NCBI GenBank assembly: GCA_046295975.1
Contig: JBKBMG010000003.1
Coordinates: 1 to 64,000, forward strand
Source: UBA2357 sp046295975
GTDB lineage: Bacteria > Pseudomonadota > Gammaproteobacteria > Burkholderiales > Rhodocyclaceae
Length of the DNA stretch: 64,000 nt
Direction of reading: 5' to 3'
The translations under genes and the position numbers were made by a program. Within the stretch, counting starts at the first letter, position 1. Each line of letters begins with the position of its first letter. Under the pieces are notes generated by a model. The model was not told the origin of the DNA. It did not search any database and saw only the letters and a list, made by a program, of their open reading frames with translations. Positions 33,389-42,837 of the stretch are shown here, piece after piece.

Positions 33389-34438
33389 TTACCTCCAGAT
33401 CGACAGCGGCGTCATCATCCACACCGCCACCACGATCACCCATACCAGGGTAATCGGAATGAACACTTTCCAGCCCAGTCGCATGATGTGGTCGTAGCGG
33501 AAACGCGGGAAGGTCGCGCGCGCCCACAGGAACAGGAACAGGATGAAGGCCGTCTTCAGCGCCAGCCAGTGGATACCGTCAGGCAGAAAACCCACCGGCG
33601 ACAGCCAGCCGCCCAGGAACAGGATCGCGGTCATCGTCGACACCAGGATCATGTTGGCGTACTCGCCGAGGAAGAACAGCGCGAACGTCATCCCGGAATA
33701 CTCGACCATGTGCCCGGCAACCACCTCGGCCTCGCCCTCGACCACATCGAAGGGCGCGCGGTTGGTCTCGGCGATGCCCGAAATCACGAACACCACGAAC
33801 ATCGGGAACAGCGGAATCCAGTTCCACGACAACACCGACAGCCCCATGTCATGGAAGCGCCCCTGGCCCTGCGCCATGACGATGTCGGTAAGGTTGAGAC
33901 TGGCCGAAATCAGCAGCACGCAGATCAGCGCAAAGCCCATCGCCACCTCGTAGGACACCATCTGGGCGGCAGCACGCATGGCGCCGAGAAAGGGATACTT
34001 GGAGTTGGACGCCCAGCCGGCGATGATCACGCCGTACACCTCTAGCGAGGTGACCGCCAGCAGGAACAGCAGGCCAGCGTTGATGTTGGCCAGCACCACG
34101 CCTTCCGAGAACGGGATCACCGCCCAGGCGATCAGTGCCGGCGCAAGGGCGAACACCGGCCCGAGGATGAACAAGCCCTTGTTCGCCCCCGACGGAACGA
34201 TGATTTCCTTGAGCAACAGCTTCACGCCGTCGGCGATCGGCTGCAGCAAACCCATTGGCCCCACGCGGTTGGGACCGATGCGCACCTGCATGTAGCCGAT
34301 GACCTTGCGTTCGGCCAGCGTCAGATAGGCCACGCACAACATCAGCGGGGCGATGATCGCGACGATCTTGAGCAGCGTCCAGACCAGCGGCCAGGCAGAG
34401 CCGAAAAGTTGCGAAACCGGTTGCAGAACCGCGTCCAT
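33389..34438 (-). CDS. nuoH: NADH-quinone oxidoreductase subunit H
   Basis: Membrane subunit forming much of the quinone chamber and E-channel, about 349 residues with eight or more spans. GPNRVGPMGLLQPIADGVK near 58 and the acidic loop VVEGEAEVVAGHMVEYSGM near 225 are hallmarks. The ATG at 34438 overlaps the nuoG stop (ATGA); the 27 additional upstream codons are within nuoG and spurious. Confidence 0.97.
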   Translation of the reverse strand: MDAVLQPVSQLFGSAWPLVWTLLKIVAIIAPLMLCVAYLTLAERKVIGYMQVRIGPNRVGPMGLLQPIADGVKLLLKEIIVPSGANKGLFILGPVFALAPALIAWAVIPFSEGVVLANINAGLLFLLAVTSLEVYGVIIAGWASNSKYPFLGAMRAAAQMVSYEVAMGFALICVLLISASLNLTDIVMAQGQGRFHDMGLSVLSWNWIPLFPMFVVFVISGIAETNRAPFDVVEGEAEVVAGHMVEYSGMTFALFFLGEYANMILVSTMTAILFLGGWLSPVGFLPDGIHWLALKTAFILFLFLWARATFPRFRYDHIMRLGWKVFIPITLVWVIVVAVWMMTPLSIWR

Positions 34439-36798
34439 CACATCCGCTCCATGCTGATCGGGCCGCTCATCGGCCCAAGCCCGGCAGTGCTCGAATGTCC
34501 GGCCGGCACCCGCAGGCAACCCGGCGCGACGCTGTCATCGGCCACCACCTGCAACTCCACGCTCGACTGCAACTCGGCCTCTCCCTGAACCAGGCGCACC
34601 CGTTCGCCAGTCGCTACGCCCATGGTCGCCAGAGTGGCGACGCAGGCGCGTGCCACCGGTGCGGCCGCGTCCCGGCTGCGCTGCAGGGAAGGCGCGCGGC
34701 GTACCAGGGGGTCGGCAAAATGAATGGGCACATCGGCCACACGCTCCAACATGCCCACGGTGGCGGGCTGTACCTCGCCGATCACCACCGGCAAGCCGGC
34801 AATCGCGTTGTCCAGCCGGGCTTCGGGCGCCGTACCCAGCGCGGCGGCCAGCACCGCTTCGGAATCCGCGTAATCGAAACCCGCAAGCGACAAAACGTTG
34901 CCCAGCACGCGCAATACCTTCCAGCCCGGCCGGGTGTCGCCGGCGGGCTTGGCGACGGCCACGAAGGACTGCACCCGCCCTTCGCCGTTCACAAAGGTTC
35001 CCGAGGTCTCGGTAAAGGGTGACACCGGCAGGAGCACGTCGGCGCAGTCGAGCAGATCGGGCGACACGAACGTGGTCAGTGCGACCACCAGCCGCGCCCC
35101 CGCCAACGCCCGGCGGCTGGCGACCGCGTCGCCGAAGTCCAGCCCCGGCTCAGCATTGAGCAGCACATAGGCCTTGCGCGGTTGCTCGAGCATTGCCCGG
35201 GCATCCAGCCCGCCCTTGCCCGGCACCGCTCCGGCGAGGTAGCCGCCGACGCTATTCGCCGCTTCGCCGATGAGGCCGAAACGACCGCCGCACAAGCGGG
35301 CGATCTCCTGCGCGACCACTTCGATTTCGGCAGCCCTGCGGTCCTGCACCGCCAGATTGCCCAGCCACACGGCCACGTTTTCGCCACGTGCAAGATTGTC
35401 CGCAATGTTCTTTGCGGCATCGGAAATCCGGCTGGGACGCAGCTCGATGAGCGACGCACTCACCGCCTCGCCTTTGGCTTCGCCGAGCGCGAAGAGGATC
35501 TCCAGCAAGCTCGGGACGAGTTCGGAAGGCGCGACCAAGGCACGATTACGCACCGGCAGCAGCCAGTCGTCGGCGGTCGGGTGCACCACGTTCACCTGCA
35601 GCCCGCGCTTGGCCGCCTGCCGCACACGCTGTGCCAGCAGGGGGGTGTCCTTGCGCAGGAAGCTGCCGATCACCAACAGCCGGTCGAGGTTCGCCACGTC
35701 GGCAATCGGCATGCCCAGCCAGGGCACGCCGGCGCGTCGGCCGTCGGCGCGGAAATCGTGCTGGCGCAGCCGGAAATCCACGCTCTCGGAGCCCAGGGCC
35801 CGCACCAGCTTCTGCAGCAGATAGAGTTCCTCGACGGTCGCATGCGGCGACCCCAGCGCCCCCAGGGCGGTCGCACCGTGCTCGGACAGCGCCGACTTCA
35901 GACCGTTGGCGGCGAACTCGAGTGCGGTCTGCCAATCCACCTTCTGCCACTCGCCGCCCTGCCGGATCATCGGCGCGGTGAGACGGTCATCGCTGTTGAG
36001 CGCTTCGTAGGAAAACCGGTCCTTGTCGCTCAGCCAGCACTCGTTGACCGCTTCGTTCTCGAGCGGCAGCACGCGCTTGACCACGTCGTGCTTGACCTGG
36101 ACGATCAGGTTCGCCCCCAGCGAATCGTGCGGGCTCACCGACTTGCGCCGCGACAACTCCCAGGTACGGGCCGAGAAGCGGAACGGCTTGGAGGTCAGCG
36201 CGCCGACCGGGCACAGGTCGATGATGTTCCCGGACAGCTCCGAGTCCACCGTCTTCTCGATGAAAGGCATGATCTCGGCGTGCTCGCCACGAAAGGCCTG
36301 GCCGAGTTCCATCTCGCCGGCGATTTCCTGGGTGAAGCGCACGCAACGGGTGCAGTTGATGCACCGGGTCATGTCAGTGGCAACCAGCGGGCCGAGGTTC
36401 TTGTTGAACACCACCCGCTTCTCTTCCTGGTAGCGGGACTTGCTCGCACCGTAGCCCACCGCCAGATCCTGCAACTGGCACTCACCCCCCTGATCGCAGA
36501 TCGGGCAATCGAGCGGGTGGTTGATGAGCAGGAACTCCATCACCCCCTTCTGCGCCTTGACCGCCTGCTCGGAATGGGTCCACACCTTCATGCCGTTGGT
36601 CACCGGCGTCGCACAGGCCGGCAGCGGCTTGGGCGCCTTTTCCACCTGCACCAGACACATCCGGCAGTTGGCGGCGATCGACAGCTTCTTGTGGTAGCAG
36701 AAGTGCGGGATGTAGGTACCGGCCTTGGCGGCGGCATCCATGATGGTGCTGCCGTCGTCGACGCTCAGTGCCTTGCCGTCGATTTCGATCTCTAGCAT
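34438..36798 (-). CDS. nuoG: NADH-quinone oxidoreductase subunit G
   Basis: Largest peripheral-arm subunit, about 786 residues. The N-terminal domain holds a [2Fe-2S] site (CRMC near 46), the His-containing HPLDCPICDQGGECQLQD motif near 95-112 and CINCTRCVRFTQEI near 147. The molybdopterin-oxidoreductase-like body follows without an obvious cofactor role. The ATG at 36798 gives MLEIEIDGK and overlaps the nuoF stop by seven bases; the open frame extends 19 codons upstream without family resemblance. Confidence 0.97.
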   Translation of the reverse strand: MLEIEIDGKALSVDDGSTIMDAAAKAGTYIPHFCYHKKLSIAANCRMCLVQVEKAPKPLPACATPVTNGMKVWTHSEQAVKAQKGVMEFLLINHPLDCPICDQGGECQLQDLAVGYGASKSRYQEEKRVVFNKNLGPLVATDMTRCINCTRCVRFTQEIAGEMELGQAFRGEHAEIMPFIEKTVDSELSGNIIDLCPVGALTSKPFRFSARTWELSRRKSVSPHDSLGANLIVQVKHDVVKRVLPLENEAVNECWLSDKDRFSYEALNSDDRLTAPMIRQGGEWQKVDWQTALEFAANGLKSALSEHGATALGALGSPHATVEELYLLQKLVRALGSESVDFRLRQHDFRADGRRAGVPWLGMPIADVANLDRLLVIGSFLRKDTPLLAQRVRQAAKRGLQVNVVHPTADDWLLPVRNRALVAPSELVPSLLEILFALGEAKGEAVSASLIELRPSRISDAAKNIADNLARGENVAVWLGNLAVQDRRAAEIEVVAQEIARLCGGRFGLIGEAANSVGGYLAGAVPGKGGLDARAMLEQPRKAYVLLNAEPGLDFGDAVASRRALAGARLVVALTTFVSPDLLDCADVLLPVSPFTETSGTFVNGEGRVQSFVAVAKPAGDTRPGWKVLRVLGNVLSLAGFDYADSEAVLAAALGTAPEARLDNAIAGLPVVIGEVQPATVGMLERVADVPIHFADPLVRRAPSLQRSRDAAAPVARACVATLATMGVATGERVRLVQGEAELQSSVELQVVADDSVAPGCLRVPAGHSSTAGLGPMSGPISMERM

Positions 36799-38111
36799 GA
36801 CGGGCTCACGTAAATTTGGCTGCCCTGGTACTGGACCTCGGGCGGCACGAGACATTTCTTGTTTTCGATGTGGTACTCGAACTCGGCGCCGAAGTGCTTG
36901 ATGAAGCTTTGCACCGGCATCGACGCGGCATCACCCAGCGCACAGATGGTGCGCCCCATGATGTTGGCGGTCACCGAATTGAGCAGATCGAGATCGTCTG
37001 GGCGCCCAAGGCCGTGCTCGATGCGATGCACTACCCGGTACAGCCAGCCGGTCCCTTCGCGGCACGGCGTACATTGGCCGCAGGACTCCTCGAAGTAGAA
37101 ATACGACAGCCGCTCCAGCGCCTTCACCATGCAGGTGGTCTCGTCCATCACGATCACCGCGCCGGAACCGAGCATCGACCCCGCCTTGGAGATCGAGTCG
37201 TAGTCCATGGTGCAATCCATCATCACGTCAGCCGGCACCACCGGTGCCGACGACCCACCCGGGATCACCCCTTTCAACTTGCGACCGCCGCGCATGCCGC
37301 CGGCCATTTCAAGCAGTTCCGTGAACGGCGTACCAAGCTCGATTTCGTAGTTGCCCGGGCGATTCACGTGCCCCGACACGGAAAAGAGCTTGGTGCCGCC
37401 GTTGTTCGGCTTGCCCAGTTCGAGAAAGCCCTGCCCGCCAAGGGTGATGATGAACGGCACCGAGGCGAAGGTCTCGGTGTTGTTGATGGTCGTCGGCTTG
37501 CCGTAGAGACCGTAGCTCGCCGGAAAGGGCGGCTTGAATCGCGGCTGGCCCTTCTTGCCCTCGATCGATTCAAGCAGCGCGGTTTCTTCGCCGCAGATGT
37601 AGGCGCCGTAACCGTGGTGGGCGAACAGGTCGAAGGAAAAGCCGGAACCCAGGATGTTCTGGCCCAGCAATCCGGCGGCCCGTGCCTCGGCCAGCGCCTC
37701 TTCGAAGCGCTCGTAGATCTCGAAGATCTCGCCATGGATGTAGTTGTAGCCGCGCGCCGCCCCCATCGCGTAGGCGGCGATGGTCATGCCCTCGATCACC
37801 GTGTGCGGGTTGTAGCGCAGGATGTCGCGATCCTTGAACGTTCCCGGCTCGCCTTCATCCGAGTTGCAGCACAAATACTTGTCGCCCGGGAACGAACGCG
37901 GCATGAAGCTCCACTTCAGCCCGGTCGGGAAGCCCGCGCCGCCCCGGCCGCGCAGCGCCGAAGCCTTGAGCTCGGCGATGATCGCGTCGGCCGGAATCTG
38001 CTCGGCGATGATCTTCTTCAGCGCAGCATAACCACCGCGCGCAAGATAGTGCTCCAGCCGCCAGCCACGATCGCCGTCGGTGCCCGCAAGAATCAGTTCG
38101 CGTGCGCTCAT
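36792..38111 (-). CDS. nuoF: NADH-quinone oxidoreductase subunit F (NADH-binding, FMN)
   Basis: The electron entry subunit, about 439 residues. GRGGAGFPTGLKWSFMP near 55 forms the FMN/NADH site, and SCGQCTPCREGTGWL near 345 with a later Cys (TICALGDAA) binds the N3 [4Fe-4S] cluster. It overlaps nuoE by four bases and nuoG by seven. In E. coli, NuoF was reported as a partner of the RavA-ViaA system; a related system lies at 54-58 kb in this window. Confidence 0.98.
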   Translation of the reverse strand: MSARELILAGTDGDRGWRLEHYLARGGYAALKKIIAEQIPADAIIAELKASALRGRGGAGFPTGLKWSFMPRSFPGDKYLCCNSDEGEPGTFKDRDILRYNPHTVIEGMTIAAYAMGAARGYNYIHGEIFEIYERFEEALAEARAAGLLGQNILGSGFSFDLFAHHGYGAYICGEETALLESIEGKKGQPRFKPPFPASYGLYGKPTTINNTETFASVPFIITLGGQGFLELGKPNNGGTKLFSVSGHVNRPGNYEIELGTPFTELLEMAGGMRGGRKLKGVIPGGSSAPVVPADVMMDCTMDYDSISKAGSMLGSGAVIVMDETTCMVKALERLSYFYFEESCGQCTPCREGTGWLYRVVHRIEHGLGRPDDLDLLNSVTANIMGRTICALGDAASMPVQSFIKHFGAEFEYHIENKKCLVPPEVQYQGSQIYVSPSC

Positions 38112-38587
38112 TTGTTATCCAGATCGGCAAGCAGTTGGTCGATCTTGTCCTTGGTCATCCAGCTGCACATGCGGTGGTTGTTGACCAGCAGCACCGGCGC
38201 ATCGCCACAGGCGCCCATGCACTCCCCTTCCTTGAGGGTGAACTTGCCGTCCGGCGTCGTCTGGTTGAAGTCGATGCCGAGCTTTTCCTTCACGTAGTCG
38301 GCGGCGTGCACGCCACCGGACAACGCACAGGGGAGGTTGGTACACACCGTGATCTTGTGCCGCCCGACCGGCTCCAGGTCGTACATGTTGTAGAAGCTTG
38401 CCACCTCGAAGGCGGCGATGGCGGGCATCCCGAGGTAGCCGGCGACGAAGTCGATGACTTCGCGCGGCAGCCAACCCTTCTCGGTCTGGGCGATGCGTAG
38501 CGCCGCCATCACCGCCGACTGCTTCTGGTCGGGCGGGTACTTGGCGACCTCGCGATCGATGAGTTGCAAGGATTCCTGGCTCAACAT
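38108..38587 (-). CDS. nuoE: NADH-quinone oxidoreductase subunit E
   Basis: Thioredoxin-like [2Fe-2S] subunit, about 159 residues. Cluster N1a ligands are in VCTNLPCALSG near 82 and CMGACGDAPV near 123. The four-base overlap with nuoF is typical and implies coupled translation. Confidence 0.97.
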   Translation of the reverse strand: MLSQESLQLIDREVAKYPPDQKQSAVMAALRIAQTEKGWLPREVIDFVAGYLGMPAIAAFEVASFYNMYDLEPVGRHKITVCTNLPCALSGGVHAADYVKEKLGIDFNQTTPDGKFTLKEGECMGACGDAPVLLVNNHRMCSWMTKDKIDQLLADLDNK

Positions 38588-38630
38588 GTCGTGCGCTTCT
38601 TCCGTTTGCCTGTTCTCGGCCCGTCCGCCC

Positions 38631-39884
38631 TCAGCGGTCGATCTCGCCGAACACCACGTCCATCGTGCCGATGATCGCCACCACGTCGGCGATCATGTGC
38701 CCGCGGGCGATCTCGTCCATCGCTGCCAGATGCGCGAACCCGGGCGCACGCAGCTTGACGCGGTAGGGCTTGTTGGCACCGTCTGACACCGCGTACACGC
38801 CGAACTCGCCCTTGGGATGCTCCACCGCCGCATAGACCTCGCCCTCGGGCACATGCATGCCCTCGGTGAACAGCTTGAAGTGGTGGATCAACTCCTCCAT
38901 GTTCGCCTTCATGCTGGCGCGTGAAGGCGGCGCGACCTTGTGGTTGTCCACGATCACCGGGCCGGGGTTGTTGCGCAACCAGGCGATACACTGCTTGATG
39001 ATGCGGTTGGACTGGCGCATCTCTTCCATGCGGCACAGGTAACGGTCGTAGCAATCGCCGTTCACGCCGACGGGAATGTCGAAATCGAGCCGGTCATAGA
39101 CCTCGTAGGGCTGCTTCTTGCGCAAGTCCCATTCCACGCCCGAGCCCCTCAGCATCGGACCGGAAAACCCCCACGTCTTGGCCTGCTCTGGGCTCACCAC
39201 GCCGATGCCGACGGTACGCTGCTTCCAGATCCGGTTGTCGGTGAGCAGGGTTTCGTACTCATCGCAGTATCTCGGGAAGCGGTCGGTGAAATCATCGAGA
39301 AAATCCAGCAGCGAACCCTGGCGAGCGGCGTTCAGTTCGCGCACCGTCTTTTCATTCTTGAAGCGGTTCACCTCGTACTGCGGCATGCGCTCAGGCAGGT
39401 CGCGATAGACACCGCCCGGCCGGTAGTACGCCGCGTGCATGCGCGCGCCGGACACCGCCTCGTAGGCGTCCATCAGGTCCTCGCGCTCGCGGAAGGTGTA
39501 CAGCACCATGGTCATCGCGCCGATATCGAGCGCATGGGTGCCGATGTTGAGCAAATGGTTGAGGATGCGCGTGATCTCGTCGAACATCACCCGGATGTAC
39601 TGGGCGCGCTCAGGAATCTCGATGCCCAGCAAACGCTCGATCGCCATGCAGTAGGCGTGCTCGTTGCACATCATCGACACGTAGTCGAGGCGGTCCATAT
39701 AGGGTACGGACTGCACCCAGGTACGGGTCTCGGCGAGCTTCTCGGTGCCGCGATGGAGCAAGCCGATATGCGGGTCGGCACGCTCCACCACCTCGCCGTC
39801 GAGTTCCAGCACCAGGCGCAGCACGCCATGCGCGGACGGGTGTTGCGGACCGAAGTTGATCGTGTAATTACGAATTTCAGCCAT
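38631..39884 (-). CDS. nuoD: NADH-quinone oxidoreductase subunit D
   Basis: The 49-kDa-type quinone-binding subunit, 417 residues. The ATG at 39884 gives the usual MAEIRNYTINFGPQHPSAHG start and has GGGGATG upstream; an ATG three codons earlier is also open. HRGTEKLAETRTW near 47 corresponds to the region of the ancestral hydrogenase site, without its nickel cysteines. It overlaps the nuoC stop by eight bases. NuoD is not fused to NuoC, unlike in E. coli. Confidence 0.97.
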   Translation of the reverse strand: MAEIRNYTINFGPQHPSAHGVLRLVLELDGEVVERADPHIGLLHRGTEKLAETRTWVQSVPYMDRLDYVSMMCNEHAYCMAIERLLGIEIPERAQYIRVMFDEITRILNHLLNIGTHALDIGAMTMVLYTFREREDLMDAYEAVSGARMHAAYYRPGGVYRDLPERMPQYEVNRFKNEKTVRELNAARQGSLLDFLDDFTDRFPRYCDEYETLLTDNRIWKQRTVGIGVVSPEQAKTWGFSGPMLRGSGVEWDLRKKQPYEVYDRLDFDIPVGVNGDCYDRYLCRMEEMRQSNRIIKQCIAWLRNNPGPVIVDNHKVAPPSRASMKANMEELIHHFKLFTEGMHVPEGEVYAAVEHPKGEFGVYAVSDGANKPYRVKLRAPGFAHLAAMDEIARGHMIADVVAIIGTMDVVFGEIDR

Positions 39885-40482
39885 GGCCGACATCCCCGTA
39901 TTGTTCTTCGCGGACGATGCGCGGCGTCACGTCGCGCGGCTCGATGGAGACGGGCTGATACACCACCCTGCCCTGTTCCGGGTCGTAGCGCATCTCGACA
40001 TAGCCCGAAACCGGGAAATCCTTGCGGAACGGATGCCCCACGAATCCATAGTCGGTCAGGATTCGACGCAGATCCGGATGCCCCTCGAACAGGATGCCGT
40101 ACAGATCGAATGCCTCACGCTCGAACCAGTTGGCGCTTGACCACACGTCGACCAGCGAATCGAGCACCGGAAAGGCGTCCTCGGCGGCGAACACGCGCAA
40201 CCGCAAACGCCAGTTGTGCTTCAGCGACAGCAGATGAGCGGCGGCGGCGAAACGACCGCGCTCCAGCCCCTGATTTCGGTAAGTCGAGTAGTCGAGGCCG
40301 GACAGGTCCATCAACTCCTCGAAGCACAGGGCCGGATGGTCGCGCAAACTGCGGGCGACATGAAGGTAGTCGGAGGGAGCGACTTCGATCGTGACTTCGC
40401 CGCGATCGGTCACCAGGGACTGCAACGACTCGCCGAAAACCTCTCGCAGAGTGTTGCCCAGACGTTCAAGCTTGGCGCTCAT
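39877..40482 (-). CDS. nuoC: NADH-quinone oxidoreductase subunit C
   Basis: The 30-kDa-type peripheral subunit, about 201 residues. The signature ANWFEREAFDLYGILFEGHP lies near 115, followed by LRRILTDYGFVGHPFRKDFP. It is a free-standing subunit, spaced 15 bases from nuoB. Confidence 0.97.
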   Translation of the reverse strand: MSAKLERLGNTLREVFGESLQSLVTDRGEVTIEVAPSDYLHVARSLRDHPALCFEELMDLSGLDYSTYRNQGLERGRFAAAAHLLSLKHNWRLRLRVFAAEDAFPVLDSLVDVWSSANWFEREAFDLYGILFEGHPDLRRILTDYGFVGHPFRKDFPVSGYVEMRYDPEQGRVVYQPVSIEPRDVTPRIVREEQYGDVGHG

Positions 40483-40497
40483 GAATGTGACGATCCG

Positions 40498-40974
40498 TCA
40501 ACGTGCGATGGTGTTGGTGCGCTTGATCTTGTTCTGCAACTGGATGATGCCGTAGAGCAGCGCCTCGGCCGTGGGCGGACAGCCCGGCACATAGACGTCT
40601 ACCGGCACGATACGGTCGCAGCCGCGCACGACCGAGTAGGAATAGTGGTAATACCCGCCACCGTTGGCACAGGAGCCCATGGAAATCACCCAGCGCGGCT
40701 CGGCCATCTGGTCATAGACCTTGCGCAGCGCCGGTGCCATCTTGTTGCACAGCGTGCCGGCGACGATCATCAGGTCCGATTGGCGCGGACTGGGGCGAAA
40801 CACCACGCCGAAGCGGTCGAGGTCATAGCGGGAACAGCCAGCGTGGATCATTTCCACCGCGCAACAGGCCAACCCGAAGGTCATTGGCCAGAGCGACCCG
40901 GTGCGCGTCCAGTTGATGACTGCATCGAGCGAGGTGGTAACGAACCCCTCGCGAAAGACGCCTTCGATACTCAT
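40498..40974 (-). CDS. nuoB: NADH-quinone oxidoreductase subunit B (N2 cluster)
   Basis: The PSST-type subunit holding the terminal [4Fe-4S] cluster N2, about 158 residues. Ligand cysteines are seen in FGLACCAVEM near 35, MGSCANGGGYY near 100 and VPGCPPTAEAL near 130. It is four bases downstream of nuoA. Confidence 0.98.
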   Translation of the reverse strand: MSIEGVFREGFVTTSLDAVINWTRTGSLWPMTFGLACCAVEMIHAGCSRYDLDRFGVVFRPSPRQSDLMIVAGTLCNKMAPALRKVYDQMAEPRWVISMGSCANGGGYYHYSYSVVRGCDRIVPVDVYVPGCPPTAEALLYGIIQLQNKIKRTNTIAR

Positions 40975-40977
40975 TGA

Positions 40978-41352
40978 TCACTCCCAGTCGAGTGCGCCGT
41001 TCTTCCACTCGACGATGTAGCCGATGACCAGCACGGCAAGAAACACCATGACCGATCCGAAAACAAACCAGGCGACCTCGCCGGCCGCGATGAAATCCTG
41101 AAAGACCGTCGCCCACGGAAACAGGAAGGCGATTTCCAGATCGAAGAGAATGAACAGGATGGCGATGAGGTAGTAACGCACATCGAACTTCATGCGCGCA
41201 TCCTCGAACGCTTCGAACCCGCATTCGTAGGGAGAGAGCTTTTCGCTATCGGGACGGTACGGCGCAACCAGCCGACCGAGGATGATGGGGATGAAACCAA
41301 AACCGAGACCAACGAGGATGAAGATCAGAACAGGAAAATAACCTTCCAGCAT
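40978..41352 (-). CDS. nuoA: NADH-quinone oxidoreductase subunit A
   Basis: Small membrane subunit, 124 residues with three spans. The loop between spans 1 and 2 contains SPYECGFEAFEDARMKFDVR, the family signature. The ATG at 41352 (MLEGYFPVLIF) is favoured; the 36-codon upstream extension would run into the terminator and tRNA region and is spurious. It is the first gene of the nuo operon. Confidence 0.97.
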   Translation of the reverse strand: MLEGYFPVLIFILVGLGFGFIPIILGRLVAPYRPDSEKLSPYECGFEAFEDARMKFDVRYYLIAILFILFDLEIAFLFPWATVFQDFIAAGEVAWFVFGSVMVFLAVLVIGYIVEWKNGALDWE

Positions 41353-41400
41353 CGCTCGACCTCGTTGGCTGAATTCTTCAGATGTTGCACTGCGCAACAT

Positions 41401-41422
41401 AAAATTGCCCGCGATTGCGGGC
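41401..41422 (-). terminator. Intrinsic terminator after tRNA-Leu
   Basis: On the minus strand GCCCGC-AATC-GCGGGC is followed by AATTTTAT. It sits eleven bases past the CCA end of the tRNA and about 50 bases before nuoA. It should end the tRNA transcript and may limit read-through into the nuo operon. Confidence 0.65.
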
Positions 41423-41432
41423 TTGTATTGTC

Positions 41433-41517
41433 TGGTGCCGACGGTGAGACTCGAACTCACACGGCTTGCGCCACCACCCCCTCAAGATGGCGTGTCTACC
41501 AATTTCACCACGTCGGC
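41433..41517 (-). tRNA. tRNA-Leu (GAG)
   Basis: 85 bases including an encoded CCA. The acceptor stem pairs GCCGACG with CGTCGGC, with discriminator A. The anticodon arm is CCATC-TTGAGGG-GGTGG, giving anticodon GAG. A long variable arm and a GTTCGAGTC T-loop identify a class II leucine tRNA. Its place between secG and nuoA is common in betaproteobacteria. Confidence 0.95.
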
Positions 41518-41580
41518 ACTTCCACTACAGAAGCCGGATTATACGTACTTTCCCGCACTGCGCCAATCCGGCCGGAACTT

Positions 41581-41949
41581 TTATCTTGGGATCGAGTCGG
41601 CCTGCGAGCCTTCACCCGGCGCACTCGGAACCGGTACGTCTGAGACGGGGGCCGGCGCCGTCACCGCCCCTTCCATGATGCTCCCCGGTGCGCGCGAAGT
41701 GTTGCTGGCGATGTAACTCAAACCCAGGCTGGTGAGAAAGAACACCGTCGCCAGCATCGCCGTTGTGCGACTCAGAAAGTTGGCCGAACCCGACGAGCCA
41801 AAGATACTCCCCGCCGACCCGCCGCCCCCACCGCCGAACGCCGCCCCGGCGTCCGCACCTTTGCCGTGCTGCATCAGCACCAGCCCGATCACGCACAGGC
41901 CAACGATGACATGGATGGTCAGCACGATCGAAAACAGCATGTTACCCAT
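41581..41949 (-). CDS. secG: Preprotein translocase subunit SecG
   Basis: Accessory SecYEG subunit, about 122 residues. The first span (VLTIHVIVGLCVIGLVLM) is followed by QHGKGADAGAAFGGGGGG, the family's glycine-rich cytosolic loop, then the second span (TAMLATVFFLTSLGLSYIA). The C-terminal Pro/Ala-rich tail is variable. Its start lies 32 bases downstream of tpiA. Confidence 0.95.
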   Translation of the reverse strand: MGNMLFSIVLTIHVIVGLCVIGLVLMQHGKGADAGAAFGGGGGGSAGSIFGSSGSANFLSRTTAMLATVFFLTSLGLSYIASNTSRAPGSIMEGAVTAPAPVSDVPVPSAPGEGSQADSIPR

Positions 41950-41981
41950 TTGAACGTTTCACTCGTTAATTCAGATCAAAA

Positions 41982-42731
41982 TCACGAAAGGCGCGCCGCT
42001 TCGCAAATGCTCACGAAGTCCGCCGCCACCAGCGACGCGCCGCCGATCAGCCCGCCATCACACCCCGGCAGACCGAACAATTCCTGCGCAGAGTCCGGTT
42101 TGACACTGCCACCATAAAGCACCGGCACACTGGCCGCCACCGCTCTCCGTTCCAGCCAGTCGCGCACGAAACCAAGCACCGCCTGCACCTGCGCGGGCGT
42201 TGCCGCCACCCCGGTGCCGATGGCCCAGACGGGTTCGTAAGCGATCACCACACGCGCCAGCGCATCCCCCGTCAGCGTCCCGTCAAGCGCGTCAAGCTGC
42301 GACTGCAGCACCGCCTCGACCGCTCCGGCCTCGCGCTCGGCCAGCGTCTCGCCGACACAAACGATAGGCACCAACCCCGCCGCCAGCGCCGCCGCCGCCT
42401 TGCGTGCGACTTCCACACTGGTCTCGCGCTGCATCACCCGCCGCTCAGAATGGCCGACGATGACGAAGTGGCAGTCGAACTCCCTGAGCATCGCGCAGGA
42501 CACTTCCCCGGTATGCGCCCCCGATTCGAACGCACTCACGTTCTGCGCACCCAAACGGATCGCGCTGCCGGCGAGCAGCTCGCCCACCTGCTGCAGGTAC
42601 GGAAACGGGACGCAGACAGCGACATCGGCCGCAGCATCGACACCAGCATTTCGCAGATCGGCCACCAGCGCACGATTGGCGGCGCACGAGCCGTTCATCT
42701 TCCAGTTGCCGACCACAAGCTTGCGCGGCAT
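41982..42731 (-). CDS. tpiA: Triosephosphate isomerase
   Basis: Interconverts glyceraldehyde 3-phosphate and dihydroxyacetone phosphate. About 249 residues, full length. NWKMNG near 7 carries the catalytic Lys, FVIVGHSERR near 90 the catalytic His and AYEPVWAIGTG near 165 the catalytic Glu. The phosphate-binding LYGGSVKPDSAQEL and GGLIGGASL segments follow. It precedes secG and tRNA-Leu. Confidence 0.97.
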   Translation of the reverse strand: MPRKLVVGNWKMNGSCAANRALVADLRNAGVDAAADVAVCVPFPYLQQVGELLAGSAIRLGAQNVSAFESGAHTGEVSCAMLREFDCHFVIVGHSERRVMQRETSVEVARKAAAALAAGLVPIVCVGETLAEREAGAVEAVLQSQLDALDGTLTGDALARVVIAYEPVWAIGTGVAATPAQVQAVLGFVRDWLERRAVAASVPVLYGGSVKPDSAQELFGLPGCDGGLIGGASLVAADFVSICEAARLS

Positions 42732-42837
42732 CGCGAGACCTCGGCGAAGTAAAACGCTGGATTGTAGCGCGCCGACGGGTTCACCGTAAACGCCGATGAC
42801 ACATGGCCGACCTCAGCGACGACGGTAACCCGGTATA

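Noticed and set aside
34438..36798. NuoG as a separate molybdopterin oxidoreductase
   Set aside because: Its position between nuoF and nuoH and the N-terminal complex I cluster motifs identify it as NuoG.
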